Assembly (NCBI RefSeq): GCF_029338315.1
Contig: NZ_CP119794.1
Coordinates: 682,001-746,000 of the forward strand
Direction: 5' to 3'
DNA from: Haloarcula regularis
GTDB lineage: Archaea; Halobacteriota; Halobacteria; Halobacteriales; Haloarculaceae
DNA: 64,000 nucleotides
The stretch's first letter is position 1; each line of letters begins with the position of its first letter. The translations under genes were made by a program, and so were the position numbers. The notes below the pieces were generated by a model. The model did not search any database. It had not been told where the DNA came from and saw only the letters and a program-made list of their open reading frames with translations. Below, piece after piece: positions 18,425 through 28,264 of this stretch.

Positions 18425-18454
18425 TGACGCTTCGGCCCTCCAAGCGAAGCGTCA
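18425..18454. terminator. Second 10-bp hairpin in the same spacer
   Basis: TGACGCTTCG (18425-18434) pairs exactly with CGAAGCGTCA (18445-18454) around a 10-base loop. It comes 22 bases after the first hairpin and is followed by an A-rich stretch (agaataacttaaaag) that would be T-rich in the transcript of the small reverse-strand gene at 18539. Confidence 0.5.
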
Positions 18455-18538
18455 CTTGGAAGATAGAGGGAGAATAACTTAAAAGTACCGGACCGCCGCC
18501 GACCTGCCAGCCGAGAGCGGCGGTTCCGGTGCCGCGGT

Positions 18539-18685
18539 TCAGATGTGGTCTTCCTCCAGGACCCACCCCAGCGCCCGCTTGTAGTGTGTAAACATCATCC
18601 TGACCCGCTCGTGTCGCATCTCCTCGCTTTCCAGTTGTTCGGCCAGGAACTCGTACTGGTCCCGGATCTCGGCTTCTGAACGCAT
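18539..18685 (-). CDS. 48-residue small protein
   Basis: The ATG at 18685 opens a 48-residue frame (MRSEAEIRDQYEFLAEQLES ... MFTHYKRALGWVLEEDHI). The charge pattern is strongly helical, with coiled-coil-like heptads and one tryptophan, and the composition is acidic like other haloarchaeal proteins. Coding use is supported by G/C in third codon positions. The function is unknown. It is divergent from the zinc-ribbon gene, with about 60 bases between the start codons. Confidence 0.6.
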   Translation of the reverse strand: MRSEAEIRDQYEFLAEQLESEEMRHERVRMMFTHYKRALGWVLEEDHI

Positions 18686-18744
18686 ACCCACGGCTACGGT
18701 GCGGGCGCGGAACAATCTTGAGGCCCGAACGCCGAGGGGGAGAT

Positions 18745-19464
18745 ATGAAAGTACGCGGCGAGCGGGAGTGCCAGGACTGCGGGACGCGCTGGTCGTACTA
18801 CGAGACCGGGAGCATCGCCTGCCCCGAGTGCGAGAGCGTCCACAGCGTCGGCGTCGACGAACCGACCAGACACACGGACGCGCCGGTGACGCTCGACCTG
18901 ACGCCGGTCCGCGGCCGCATCGACGCCGAATCGACGCGTGACGTCGCGACGGCTGCGGCAGAGCGGTGCCGGGAGTATACGCGCCAACGGGGATTCATCG
19001 ACGCCGGCACCCTCCAGCCGCTGGACGAGACGTTCGTCGCCGCGACTGTTCTCCAATACATCGGTGCCCACGTGGGCAGGGAGATGCGGGTCACCGAAGA
19101 CGAGGAGCTGTACTTCCTGGACTTGCTGGGCGGCGCCGACCAGGGCGACAGACCCGGTGCCGACGCGGTCCCGTCGTCGCTGCGGGTCCCCTTCGGACTG
19201 GCGATGACTCACGCCGTAGAGGCCTACCAGCGCGACGTCCGAACGGTCCTCAACGACGACGAGGACGAGACGGCCAGGCGCCTCTCCGGGCGCATCCGCG
19301 ACCACCGCAAGCGAATCGAGGCCCTCGACGGCGACGTCGACCCGGCCGACGCGAACCGACTGCTCCACGCCACACGTGACCTGGGTCGGTACGTCACCGG
19401 CGAGGAGAGTGCGTATGTCACCGCGGACAACTGGCTCACCGGCATCGAGGGCGGCGTGCTGTAG
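18745..19464 (+). CDS. Zinc-ribbon protein of unknown function
   Basis: The ATG at 18745 gives 239 residues. The N-terminus (MKVRGERECQDCGTRWSYYETGSIACPECES) is a TFIIB-type zinc ribbon with two CxxC pairs. The rest is helical, with AATAAAERCREYTRQRGFIDAG, FVAATVLQYIGAHVGREM and LLHATRDLGRYVTGEESAY, and includes a variable acidic middle. I believe it belongs to a haloarchaea-only family, but the name cannot be confirmed from sequence alone. A second in-frame ATG at 18718 would add nine residues; the later start is chosen because the family begins at the ribbon. Confidence 0.72.
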   Translation: MKVRGERECQDCGTRWSYYETGSIACPECESVHSVGVDEPTRHTDAPVTLDLTPVRGRIDAESTRDVATAAAERCREYTRQRGFIDAGTLQPLDETFVAATVLQYIGAHVGREMRVTEDEELYFLDLLGGADQGDRPGADAVPSSLRVPFGLAMTHAVEAYQRDVRTVLNDDEDETARRLSGRIRDHRKRIEALDGDVDPADANRLLHATRDLGRYVTGEESAYVTADNWLTGIEGGVL

Positions 19465-19584
19465 CGCAGGCGCGCCGTGCGGTCCCCTCGACGGGCTGGA
19501 CGACGGCAAAGTCCCCGGACCGCCCGAAGCCCGTCCGGGTACGCTCACCGGACGAGGGGCACCCGCACCACTCAGGGACCCGTC

Positions 19585-20477
<893 letters not shown>

Positions 20478-20721
20478 TGTCTAGTGTGGCGTCACCGGGG
20501 GTTTTCTAAGGTGCGGATTCGCCCGGCGCATGCCTCGGCGTAGCACGCATGGGGCGCCGTCGACGGGGCTATCGCGACGGTGAATATAGATAGCGTCGAC
20601 TCCCCGGCAGTGAATACGTATTGTCGTCACAGCCATACCCGACTCCGTGCTACGAGGGCCAACGACCCATGAGTGAGCGTCCGTTCACGGCAGTGTCCGG
20701 CGACTGGCAGGGGACCGACCG

Positions 20722-20862
20722 ATGACCGACGGCGAGTCGCGCACCTCCGAGCTCGCGTACGGCGAGTTCCTGTGTGCCGGCGAGCGCGTAGTCCGCATCG
20801 AGGACGTCGACCGCGAGGACGCCTGGATACGGTCGACGGTATTCGTGCCCGTCCGGCCCTAG
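20722..20862 (+). CDS. 46-residue small acidic protein
   Basis: The frame begins MTDGESRTSELAYGEFLCAG and ends in EDAWIRSTVFVPVRP. The pattern Y-G-E-F ... G-E-R-V-V-R-I-E-D-V-D-R-E-D-A-W-I-R-S resembles a group of very short haloarchaeal proteins in which a DREN/DAWI segment is conserved. That recollection cannot be checked here. Its stop overlaps the end of the convergent lipoprotein gene by four bases. The function is unknown. Confidence 0.5.
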   Translation: MTDGESRTSELAYGEFLCAGERVVRIEDVDREDAWIRSTVFVPVRP

Positions 20863-21416
20863 GGACAGGACTGGTCGGCCATCGACCGTGGTTCCGGCCC
20901 CTGGTCGACGGCCCGCGTCGCACCGCTCTCCACCGATACCAGCATCGCCTGCCCGCCGTAACCGTGCGTCTGGTCGTGACCCCGGACGACGACGCAGTCG
21001 ACGGCCGCCGGGACGGCGATAGTCTCCGACCGCGTGAACGGGGCCGTCGAGTGGGCGTGGAGCAGTTCCCGCCGGCCGCGGCGCTCACCGTCGAGCGTCT
21101 CGACCTGCCACCAGTCGGCGTAGCCGTCCTCGCCGTCGTCGTCGTGATAGCGGGTCACGTCGAAGCGGAGGTCGCCGGCTCCGGTCGCCTCGACGGCGAC
21201 GTCGGTGACGTTCGCTTCACGGAGGTCCAGTGCCTCGGTCGTTCGCTCGTCGGTCGGTGCGGCGGTCGGCATAGCAGCCGATTCGGTCGGCGGCTGTGTC
21301 ACGGTGTCGGACGGTTGCGCCGCCGAGGGAGGCCCGTCACGACACCCCGCGAGCGTCACCAGAGCCGCGGCCCCCGCCAGGAGGACGGCGCGTCTGGTCC
21401 CGTCGTGGTCGGTCAC
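20859..21416 (-). CDS. Putative exported lipoprotein, unknown function
   Basis: A GTG start at 21416 gives 185 residues: a short N-region with TRR, a hydrophobic stretch (AVLLAGAAALVTLAGC) and a lipobox cysteine at about residue 24. The mature protein starts with a Pro/Ser/Thr-rich linker and continues with predicted beta strands (VTDVAVEATGAGDLRFDVTRYHDDDGEDGYADWWQVETLDGE and DCVVVRGHDQTHGYGGQAMLVSV). A longer in-frame start exists, but it would put charged residues ahead of the signal. There is no recognisable domain. It is convergent with the 46-residue protein. Confidence 0.7.
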   Translation of the reverse strand: MTDHDGTRRAVLLAGAAALVTLAGCRDGPPSAAQPSDTVTQPPTESAAMPTAAPTDERTTEALDLREANVTDVAVEATGAGDLRFDVTRYHDDDGEDGYADWWQVETLDGERRGRRELLHAHSTAPFTRSETIAVPAAVDCVVVRGHDQTHGYGGQAMLVSVESGATRAVDQGPEPRSMADQSCP

Positions 21417-21525
21417 ACCGGCCCAACGCGGCGAGCAGTGAAAACTTCGCGGGGAGACGTCACGACCGGCGACTGCTTTCACTGTCAGGGCCTACAGTCA
21501 TAGTGTCAGCGGGCCATGTTCTCTC

Positions 21526-21873
21526 ATGGCTGCAGGACGTCTGCTAAACTGGCTCGTCAGGGACACGACTCGCGGCGCACGGCGTGACGTGAGCAGAGTG
21601 AAGCGAAACGCGGTCAACATCGTCACCCACCCGATTCGGACGCTCTTCAACATCACGTTCATGACCGTACTCTTCGGCGTTCTCTACACCGTCTTCTACG
21701 ACAGCGGGTCCGTCGCCGCGATGGACGCCGCCGAGGGGAACTCCCTGGCGATGGCGCTGGCTATCCTGCCGCCCACACCAATCCTCGTGCTCCTCGCGCT
21801 CGCGATGGCGATTCTGGTCCCGATCACGATGCTGTTCAGGGGCGTCGGTGACGGGAATCGGTACCACCGATAG
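21526..21873 (+). CDS. Small two-span membrane protein
   Basis: A 115-residue protein. A basic N-terminal segment (RDTTRGARRDVSRVKRNAVNIVTHPIRTLF) precedes two hydrophobic helices (ITFMTVLFGVLYTVFY and LAMALAILPPTPILVLLALAMAILVPITMLF). The basic segment would face the cytoplasm. The function is unknown and no family is recognised. It converges on glyA with 17 bases between the two. Confidence 0.68.
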   Translation: MAAGRLLNWLVRDTTRGARRDVSRVKRNAVNIVTHPIRTLFNITFMTVLFGVLYTVFYDSGSVAAMDAAEGNSLAMALAILPPTPILVLLALAMAILVPITMLFRGVGDGNRYHR

Positions 21874-21890
21874 CGAGCCGCGTCGGACGA

Positions 21891-23144
21891 CTACTCGGCG
21901 TCGTACAGCGGGTACTCGTCGGTCAGCTCGTCCACGCGCTCGCTGACCTCGGCGACGACCTCGTCGTCGTGGGGGGCGTCGACGACCTCGTAGATGAGGT
22001 CCGCGACCTCGCGGCAGGTCTCCTCGTCGAAGCCACGGGTGGTGAGCGCGGGCGTGCCCGCGCGGATGCCCGATGGGTTGAACGCCGAGCGCGTCTCGCC
22101 GGGGACGGTGTTTGCGTTCAGGACGATGCCGGCGTCCTCCAGTGCCGCCTCGACGTCCTTGCCCGTCGTGTCCGGGTGCGAGGGCCGGAGGTCGACGAGG
22201 ACGAGGTGGTTGTCGGTGCCGTCGGAGACGAGGTCCAGGCCGTGTTCCTGGAGGCGGTCGCCGAGGGCCTTCGCGTTGGCGACGGTCTGGCGGGCGTAGG
22301 CCTCGAACTCGGGTTCGAGCGCCTCGCCGAAGCCCACGGCCTTGCCGGCGACGTTGTGCATCAGGGGGCCGCCCTGGGAGCCGGGGAAGACGGCCGAGTC
22401 GACGTCGTCTGCGTACTCCTCGTCGCACATGATGATGCCGCCGCGGCCGGCGCGGATGGTCTTGTGGGTCGACCCGGTGACGAAGTCGGCGACGCCGACC
22501 GGCGACTCGTGGACGCCGGCGGCGACGAGGCCGGTGATGTGCGCGATGTCCGCGAGGTGGTATGCGTCGACGGCGTCGGCGGCGTCCTGGATGCGCTCGA
22601 AGTCGACCTCGCGCGGGTACGCCGAGTAGCCCGAGACGATGATGTCGGGGTCGAACGCCTCGGCCTGGTCCGCCAGGCCCTCGTAGTCGATGTAGCCCGT
22701 CTCCTCGTCGACCTCGTACTGCTCGACCTCGTAGACCTGGCCGGCGAAGTTCGCCGGATGGCCGTGCGAGAGGTGGCCGCCATGGGTCAGGTCGAGCGAG
22801 AGAATCTTGTCGCCCGGGTCCAGTACGGCCAGGTAGACGCCCATGTTGGCCTGGGAACCCGAGTGGGGCTGGACGTTCACGTGGTCGGCGCCCCACAGCT
22901 TCGTCGCGCGGTCGATGGCGAGCCGTTCGACCTCGTCGGCGTACTCACAGCCGCCGTAGTACCGCGAGCCCGGGTAGCCCTCGGCGTACTTGTTGGTCAG
23001 CTCGGAACTCTGGGCCTCGAGAACGGCCTCGCTGACGTGATTCTCGCTCGCGATCATTGCCAGCGTGTCGTTCTGTCGGGCCCGTTCGCCAGCTAGTGCG
23101 TCTGCGACAGCAGGGTCCGTCTCGCGGACTGTGTCGTAGGTCAT
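21891..23144 (-). CDS. glyA: GlyA, serine hydroxymethyltransferase
   Basis: The ATG at 23144 gives 417 residues. It interconverts serine and glycine while loading tetrahydrofolate with a one-carbon unit, using PLP. Family marks are LAMIASENHVSEAVLEAQSSELTNKYAEGYPGSRYYGG near the start, DITHGGHLSHG-type substrate residues (LDLTHGGHLSHG, 118-129), and the PLP lysine K228 in TGSTHKTIRAGRGG. The length is normal. An in-frame start nine codons upstream exists but is less likely. It lies 1.4 kb from folD, so the two consecutive steps of one-carbon metabolism are kept close. Confidence 0.96.
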   Translation of the reverse strand: MTYDTVRETDPAVADALAGERARQNDTLAMIASENHVSEAVLEAQSSELTNKYAEGYPGSRYYGGCEYADEVERLAIDRATKLWGADHVNVQPHSGSQANMGVYLAVLDPGDKILSLDLTHGGHLSHGHPANFAGQVYEVEQYEVDEETGYIDYEGLADQAEAFDPDIIVSGYSAYPREVDFERIQDAADAVDAYHLADIAHITGLVAAGVHESPVGVADFVTGSTHKTIRAGRGGIIMCDEEYADDVDSAVFPGSQGGPLMHNVAGKAVGFGEALEPEFEAYARQTVANAKALGDRLQEHGLDLVSDGTDNHLVLVDLRPSHPDTTGKDVEAALEDAGIVLNANTVPGETRSAFNPSGIRAGTPALTTRGFDEETCREVADLIYEVVDAPHDDEVVAEVSERVDELTDEYPLYDAE

Positions 23145-23294
23145 ATCGGGTTCTCTGGACCCGCCGGACAATAAGCTACCCTTTGGAGGACCGTGTGATA
23201 GCGCGTGACGGACCGGGTTTCCGACCTGTCAGGTCCGGTTGTCATTGTTTCTTCCGTTCCCGAAAACGGTGTTTAGAACCGTGTTTCGGGGCGG

Positions 23295-23302
23295 TATATA
23301 AT
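23295..23302 (+). promoter_or_regulatory. TATA box upstream of the CHAT gene
   Basis: tatataat preceded by a G/C block (ggggcgg) resembles a BRE-TATA core. Transcription would start near 23325, ahead of GTG start candidates at 23348 and 23384. Confidence 0.45.
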
Positions 23303-23383
23303 GAGCCGAAATATTGTGGATCGGCAACACGAATCAGTACGTATTTAGTGGAGACTCGCAGAGTTGGTACCGTAGTCACCAGG

Positions 23384-25624
23384 GTGACAGCGTTCGTGGG
23401 ACTGAACGACGATTACGCCGACGGGTGGACCGGCGAGCCATCGGAGGCAGTCGCAACCATACTGCGACAGGCCGACGACCTGACCGACGACGTGGTCCGC
23501 CCGATCCGGCGCGCGACGGACGAACAGTACGCTGGAGAAGCCACCGAGTTCGTGGTGCCAGGGGGCACACCGACCGTTGAGACCCTGGACGTCGGCGGGG
23601 TGGTGCGGCCGACGTCGACGGTGACGCTGCCGTCGGGCACGTACCTGCTCACGGTGACGCTCGAACCGGGCGGCGAGACCCGGGACTCGACGGGGTTGCT
23701 GGTCCAGTTCGAGGGGCCGGCCTCCATCCGGCCGGTTGCCGAGGGCACGCGCGTCACGCTGCGAGGGAGCTCCGCCGTGACGGTCGGGTGCCGGACCGAC
23801 GACAAGACAGGGCCGGCCCGGATACGGGTCCCAGAGACGGTGTCGGGCGTCGCGGCGGGCCTGTCGTACCTGAGCGTGGCCCACGAGACGATGGGGCCGG
23901 CGCGGTCACATCCGGGCCGCCGTCGACACCCGCCGCTGGTGACCGTCGACGACACGCTCTCGGTCCCCCAGTCGGTCCGCGACCGGCGAGCGGAGACCGG
24001 CATCGAACTGCGGGTGCCGGCCTCCGTCGCCGACCTGTTCGTCGCCGCACCCCTCGCGTACTACCTGGGGGCCGACCTGTGTGTCGGTGACCGGGACAGG
24101 GCTGTCCTGACCGCGGCGGACACGGACGTCAGGCGGACCTTCGACCGGCTGCCACAGTTCCAGGCGGACGTCGCGGGTGTCCTCCGGCGCGTGTTCTATC
24201 TCGACTGCCTAGTGCGGCGGCTCGACCCCGACACGGCCGCCGAGGGCCTGCTGGACCGACTGGACCTCGACCCGGGGACGGTCCGGTCGCTCTCGCCGGC
24301 CGGCCGCCTCGAGCGGTACCTCGAGGTGCCGACAGCCCCGCTGCGGGAAGAGCTGCCCGACTGGCACCTCTCGACCCACGTCCGCCCGTCGCTGTCGCGG
24401 ACCCAGTGTCTCCCCTACCTGCTCGACAAGCTCAGCTTGGTGTACATCGCCGAGGGGGCGGAGATGGAACCGCAGGACCTTCTCGACCGGACGCTGACGG
24501 ACGCGTTCCCCACGCGCGGGGCCGATTCGCCACCCGGGTCGGTGCTGGCGCCGAAACTCGGTGCCGGTCGGTCACAGGCATGGATGGCGCCGGGGACGCC
24601 CATCGACGCGTTCAAGCCGACGCCGGCGGCCTTCGAGAACCGCTTTCGCTACCGGGACCGCGAGACGGGCGAGATGCAGGTCACCGTCGTCCGCAACGAC
24701 GACGCGATGGGAGACGAACACGACGCAGTCGCCGAGATATACCGCGGTGCGGACCTCCCGATGGACGTCGCGGTCTGCGAGCGACTGACGACGGCCGAAC
24801 TGGCGTCGGTCCTCGAGGACGAGAACGACTTCGTCCACTTCATCGGCCACTGCGACGCCGACGGGTTGCGCTGCCCGGACGGCAACCTCGCCACTGGCTC
24901 GCTGCGTGACGTCCGGACACGGACCTTCTTCCTCAACGCGTGTGGCTCCTACGACGAGGGACTTGCACTCGTCGAGCGGGGTGCCGTCGCCGGCGCGGTG
25001 ACGTTCACCGACGTGCTCAACAGCCACGCGGCGATGGTCGGGACGGCGTTCGCCCACCTGCTGAGCAACGGCTTTTGCCTCCAGCGGGCCATCGAACTGG
25101 CCCGGCGGCGTATCATGATGGGGAAAGACTACGCCGTCGTCGGTGACGGCACGTACGCACTCGTCGCCCAGCACACGCAACCGACCGTCGTGTGGCTCTC
25201 GGAGTGTGACGACGGTTTCGAACTGTCCTGTGAAGTCGTCACGCCGCGGTCGGCGGGCGGGAACTACCGGGTCCCGTTCGCCGACGAACGGACGCTCAAC
25301 GGAACGAACCGGCGGTTCACCGTCGACGAAGCCACCCTGCGATCCGGCCTGCGCGAGGCGTCGTTTCCGGTCATCTTCGACGACGAGTTCTACTGGTCGG
25401 ACGAGCTGGCGGACGCGCTCGAGACGGGTGTGAGTGCCGCGGTTCTCCGCGCTGTCGCCCGTCAGGCAGCGTCGTGTCGCGGTTCCGGGCAGCGGAGTGG
25501 CGCCACTGTCGACGCTGCCGACGAGGTTCAGCGGTGTGATAACGACGCTCCCCCGACAGATCCGAACAGTCGACCTGTGATGGAGGGGTTCTCGCGGATG
25601 AATTCAACGGAATTTGGCCAATAA
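23384..25624 (+). CDS. CHAT-domain (caspase-like) protein
   Basis: GTG at 23384 gives 746 residues; GTG at 23348 is an alternative. The C-terminal third is a CHAT domain. NDFVHFIGHCDADGL holds the catalytic-type His489 and RTFFLNACGSYDEG holds Cys520, followed by LVERGAVAGAVTF and GTAFAHLLSNGFCLQRAIELARRR. This His-Cys pair is the dyad of caspase-fold CHAT proteases such as separase and the TPR-CHAT effectors. The N-terminal 450 residues have a beta-rich part and a helical part but no known sensor domain (no TPR repeats seen). The protein is probably cytoplasmic. It is followed 39 bases later by a TbsP-like regulator with its own TATA region. A protease role is inferred from motifs only. Confidence 0.82.
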   Translation: MTAFVGLNDDYADGWTGEPSEAVATILRQADDLTDDVVRPIRRATDEQYAGEATEFVVPGGTPTVETLDVGGVVRPTSTVTLPSGTYLLTVTLEPGGETRDSTGLLVQFEGPASIRPVAEGTRVTLRGSSAVTVGCRTDDKTGPARIRVPETVSGVAAGLSYLSVAHETMGPARSHPGRRRHPPLVTVDDTLSVPQSVRDRRAETGIELRVPASVADLFVAAPLAYYLGADLCVGDRDRAVLTAADTDVRRTFDRLPQFQADVAGVLRRVFYLDCLVRRLDPDTAAEGLLDRLDLDPGTVRSLSPAGRLERYLEVPTAPLREELPDWHLSTHVRPSLSRTQCLPYLLDKLSLVYIAEGAEMEPQDLLDRTLTDAFPTRGADSPPGSVLAPKLGAGRSQAWMAPGTPIDAFKPTPAAFENRFRYRDRETGEMQVTVVRNDDAMGDEHDAVAEIYRGADLPMDVAVCERLTTAELASVLEDENDFVHFIGHCDADGLRCPDGNLATGSLRDVRTRTFFLNACGSYDEGLALVERGAVAGAVTFTDVLNSHAAMVGTAFAHLLSNGFCLQRAIELARRRIMMGKDYAVVGDGTYALVAQHTQPTVVWLSECDDGFELSCEVVTPRSAGGNYRVPFADERTLNGTNRRFTVDEATLRSGLREASFPVIFDDEFYWSDELADALETGVSAAVLRAVARQAASCRGSGQRSGATVDAADEVQRCDNDAPPTDPNSRPVMEGFSRMNSTEFGQ

Positions 25625-25634
25625 AATTAAATAT
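25621..25634 (+). promoter_or_regulatory. A/T-rich promoter core of the TbsP-like gene
   Basis: ataaaattaaatat lies 30-43 bases before the ATG at 25664, with a second AT-rich block (actatatatct) at 25643-25653. Either could be the TATA box; the first gives a short leader. Confidence 0.45.
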
Positions 25635-25663
25635 GATACTGGACTATATATCTAGCAAGAACA

Positions 25664-26479
25664 ATGAGTACAAATCTTGTGCAGGACGACATCGGGACCA
25701 TTCTCACGTCGGTCTTCGACACCGGTGAGACCCTGTACGTCGTCAATCCCTCCGGAGAGACGATCTCGGAGTTTATCAGCACCCTGGACGAACATCCCGA
25801 TCACCCGGAGGTACGGATGCTGGCCGCGGAGAGTGTCCTCAAGGGCGTCATGGACGACTTCATCGTCGCGAGCACTGCCGCCGACCTCATCGAATCCGAG
25901 TCGCTCTCGCTCCGGCTGCTCGAGGCGGGGCCGAACCACTCCATCGCGGTGACGAGCGACGAGGTGTACGCGCTGGTCACCGTCGGCGACACCGTCGCCG
26001 GCCTCGGCACCGACGACGACGAGTTCGTCAGCGACGCCTACGGGTTCTACGCCGACGTCTGGGACGACGCCGAGACGTTCACACTCCGGACGCCGCCGCT
26101 CTCTCGCGTCCGTGAGACCCTCGAGGCGGACATCGGCCCGGAGACAGCCGACGACTTCGACGCCGTCCTCGGGTCGCTCGCGACGGCGCGGGGCAACGGA
26201 AACGGGCTCGACGAGGTGACCATCGCGCTGCTCGTCGCCGCGAAGAACGGCGAACTGCTATACGACATCAGCAAGTGGGGCGAGGACATCGGCCTCGCGA
26301 GCAAGGCGACGTTCTCCCGGACGAAGACCAAGCTCGAGGACATGGGTCTCATCGACACCGAGAAGGTCCCCATCGACGTGGGTCGACCGCGACTCCGCCT
26401 CATGCTCGGCGACGAGCGACTGAAGGAGGCCGACAGCGACGACCTGGCGAGCATCACCCAGAGCATCCTGGCCGCCTGA
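25664..26479 (+). CDS. TbsP-like haloarchaeal transcriptional regulator (DUF5821 type)
   Basis: A 271-residue protein starting MSTNLVQDDIGTILTSVFD. The first 160 residues form an alpha/beta sensor-like domain (LYVVNPSGETISEFISTL, SIAVTSDEVYALVTVGD). The C-terminus holds a helix-turn-helix (YDISKWGEDIGLASKATFSRTKTKLEDMGLIDTEKVPIDVGRPRLRLML). It resembles the TbsP family, reported in Haloferax as a regulator working with TrmB in the gluconeogenesis switch; the assignment is from memory of the family's look. It may regulate itself or the CHAT gene upstream. The next gene starts 52 bases later. Confidence 0.7.
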   Translation: MSTNLVQDDIGTILTSVFDTGETLYVVNPSGETISEFISTLDEHPDHPEVRMLAAESVLKGVMDDFIVASTAADLIESESLSLRLLEAGPNHSIAVTSDEVYALVTVGDTVAGLGTDDDEFVSDAYGFYADVWDDAETFTLRTPPLSRVRETLEADIGPETADDFDAVLGSLATARGNGNGLDEVTIALLVAAKNGELLYDISKWGEDIGLASKATFSRTKTKLEDMGLIDTEKVPIDVGRPRLRLMLGDERLKEADSDDLASITQSILAA

Positions 26480-26530
26480 CCGGCCGTCGTTGGCTGTAGG
26501 TTTTTCTGTCCCCTCCGTGTCTCACCGCGC

Positions 26531-28237
26531 ATGACCACCATCGACGTCGCGGGGACGGGGCCGGCCGCCGACGCCCTCCTCGCGGCGCTCGCCGACACGG
26601 ATACGGAGGTACGACACGAAGACGAACTCGACTTCGAGGGCGCCGACCTGGCCGTCCTCGTCGAGCGAGTCGCCAGCGACCGCTTCGCGCGGGCCACCGA
26701 CCGAGCGCGAGCGGTGGGGACGCCCTGGGTCGCCGTGGAGCTGGGCGGCATCGGCGGCGTGCCAGTCGTCGACGCCGCGGTGAGCGGCTTCGCCCCCGAG
26801 ACCGGATGTTTCGACTGTCTCTCCACGCGTGTCGCCGCGAACGTGGCGGAGCAGGAAGCGCCCGCCCAGGCCCCGTCGCCCGGCGTCCAGCGGTTCGTCG
26901 GCGCACTGGCGGGCCACCGAATCGAGCAGTTCCTCGCGGGCGAAGCGGCCTTGCCCGGGACCGTCACGGAGGTGCCACACGCCCAGCGCCAGTTCCTGCC
27001 CGTCCCGGGCTGTGACTGCGCCGGGGCCCCCGACAGGACGCTCCGACGTGACCACGACGCGCCCGACGACCCGGCGCTCGCACGCGCTCAGCAGGGACTC
27101 GACGAGCGCGTCGGCGTGGTCCACGAGGTCGGGGAGGCCGAGTCGTTCCCGGCCCCCTACTATCTCGCGACGCTCGCTGATACGTCCGGGTTCAGCGACG
27201 CGACGGCGCCACGCCAGGCCGCCGGCGTCGCCGACGACTGGAACGCGGCGTTCATGAAGGGGCTGGGGGAGAGCTACGAGCGCTACGCCGCGGCCGTCTA
27301 CCGGAGCGCGTCGCTCCCGACCGGGCCGCCCGAACGCATCGAGAACCCGGTTCTCCCCACGAGGTTCGTCCGCCCCGACGGATGGGCCTGGGACGGCGAG
27401 TCAATCGAGTGGTACCCCGCCGAACGACTCGAGACCGGGGAGGGGGTCCACCTCCCGGCCGAGACAGTGCTCTATCCGCCGCCCTCGCGCCGGGTCCGGC
27501 CGCCGGTCACCACCGGCCTTGGCCTGGGCAACACGGGCACGGAGGCGCTGCTGTCGGGCCTCTACGAGGTCGTCGAGCGCGACGCGGCGATGCTCTCGTG
27601 GTACTCGACATATGACCCCCTCGCCGTCGCCGTCGAGGGCCACGACACGTTCGAGACACTGCGCCGGCGGGCACGGTCCGAGGACCTGGACGTGACGACG
27701 CTCCTGCTCACCCAGGACGTCGACGTCCCCGTCGTCGCCGTCGCGCTCAGCGGCGACGAGTGGCCGGCACTGGCCCTCGGGTCGGCGGCGGCGCTGGATC
27801 CCGTCGACGCGGCCACGGGTGCACTGGAGGAGGCGCTACAGAACTGGATGGAACTCGACGGGATGGGCCCCGAGGGCGCGCAGGCTTCGGACGGCGCCAT
27901 CGGCCACTTCGCGCAGCGACCGGACGCCGCGGCGTCGTTCCTGGAGACGGAGACGACCGTCCCGATAGACAGCGTCGGGCCCGACACCATCCCCGAGGGC
28001 GAGGCGGAACTGACCGCCCTCGTCGACCGGGTGACCGCCGCCGACTTCGACCCGTACGGCGCCCGAATCACGACTCGGGACGTCGAGGCACTGGGCTTCG
28101 AGGCGGTGCGGGTCGTCTGTCCGACGGCCCAGCCGCTCTTCTTCGACGACGCCTTCTTCGGCGAGCGCGCCGAGCGCGTGCCAGAGGCGATGGGCTTCGA
28201 GGCGCGACTGGACCGGGAGCACCACCCGTTCCCGTAG
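26531..28237 (+). CDS. TOMM-type YcaO protein with leader-binding N-terminal domain
   Basis: A 568-residue protein. The first 190 residues resemble the E1-like leader-peptide-binding half of azoline cyclodehydratases, with a four-cysteine site (GCFDCL and GCDCAG). From about 200 the YcaO domain follows, with ATP/Mg glutamates in GLGESYERYAA, LYEVVERDAAML and ALEEALQNWME. It ends HHPFP, a shortened form of the proline-rich C-terminus of cyclodehydratases. Such enzymes activate a peptide backbone amide to make azolines or thioamides. No precursor peptide, dehydrogenase or transporter gene is adjacent, so the substrate is unknown. Confidence 0.85.
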   Translation: MTTIDVAGTGPAADALLAALADTDTEVRHEDELDFEGADLAVLVERVASDRFARATDRARAVGTPWVAVELGGIGGVPVVDAAVSGFAPETGCFDCLSTRVAANVAEQEAPAQAPSPGVQRFVGALAGHRIEQFLAGEAALPGTVTEVPHAQRQFLPVPGCDCAGAPDRTLRRDHDAPDDPALARAQQGLDERVGVVHEVGEAESFPAPYYLATLADTSGFSDATAPRQAAGVADDWNAAFMKGLGESYERYAAAVYRSASLPTGPPERIENPVLPTRFVRPDGWAWDGESIEWYPAERLETGEGVHLPAETVLYPPPSRRVRPPVTTGLGLGNTGTEALLSGLYEVVERDAAMLSWYSTYDPLAVAVEGHDTFETLRRRARSEDLDVTTLLLTQDVDVPVVAVALSGDEWPALALGSAAALDPVDAATGALEEALQNWMELDGMGPEGAQASDGAIGHFAQRPDAAASFLETETTVPIDSVGPDTIPEGEAELTALVDRVTAADFDPYGARITTRDVEALGFEAVRVVCPTAQPLFFDDAFFGERAERVPEAMGFEARLDREHHPFP

Positions 28238-28264
28238 GTCAGCGGTGCCGGGAGCGAAAATGGT

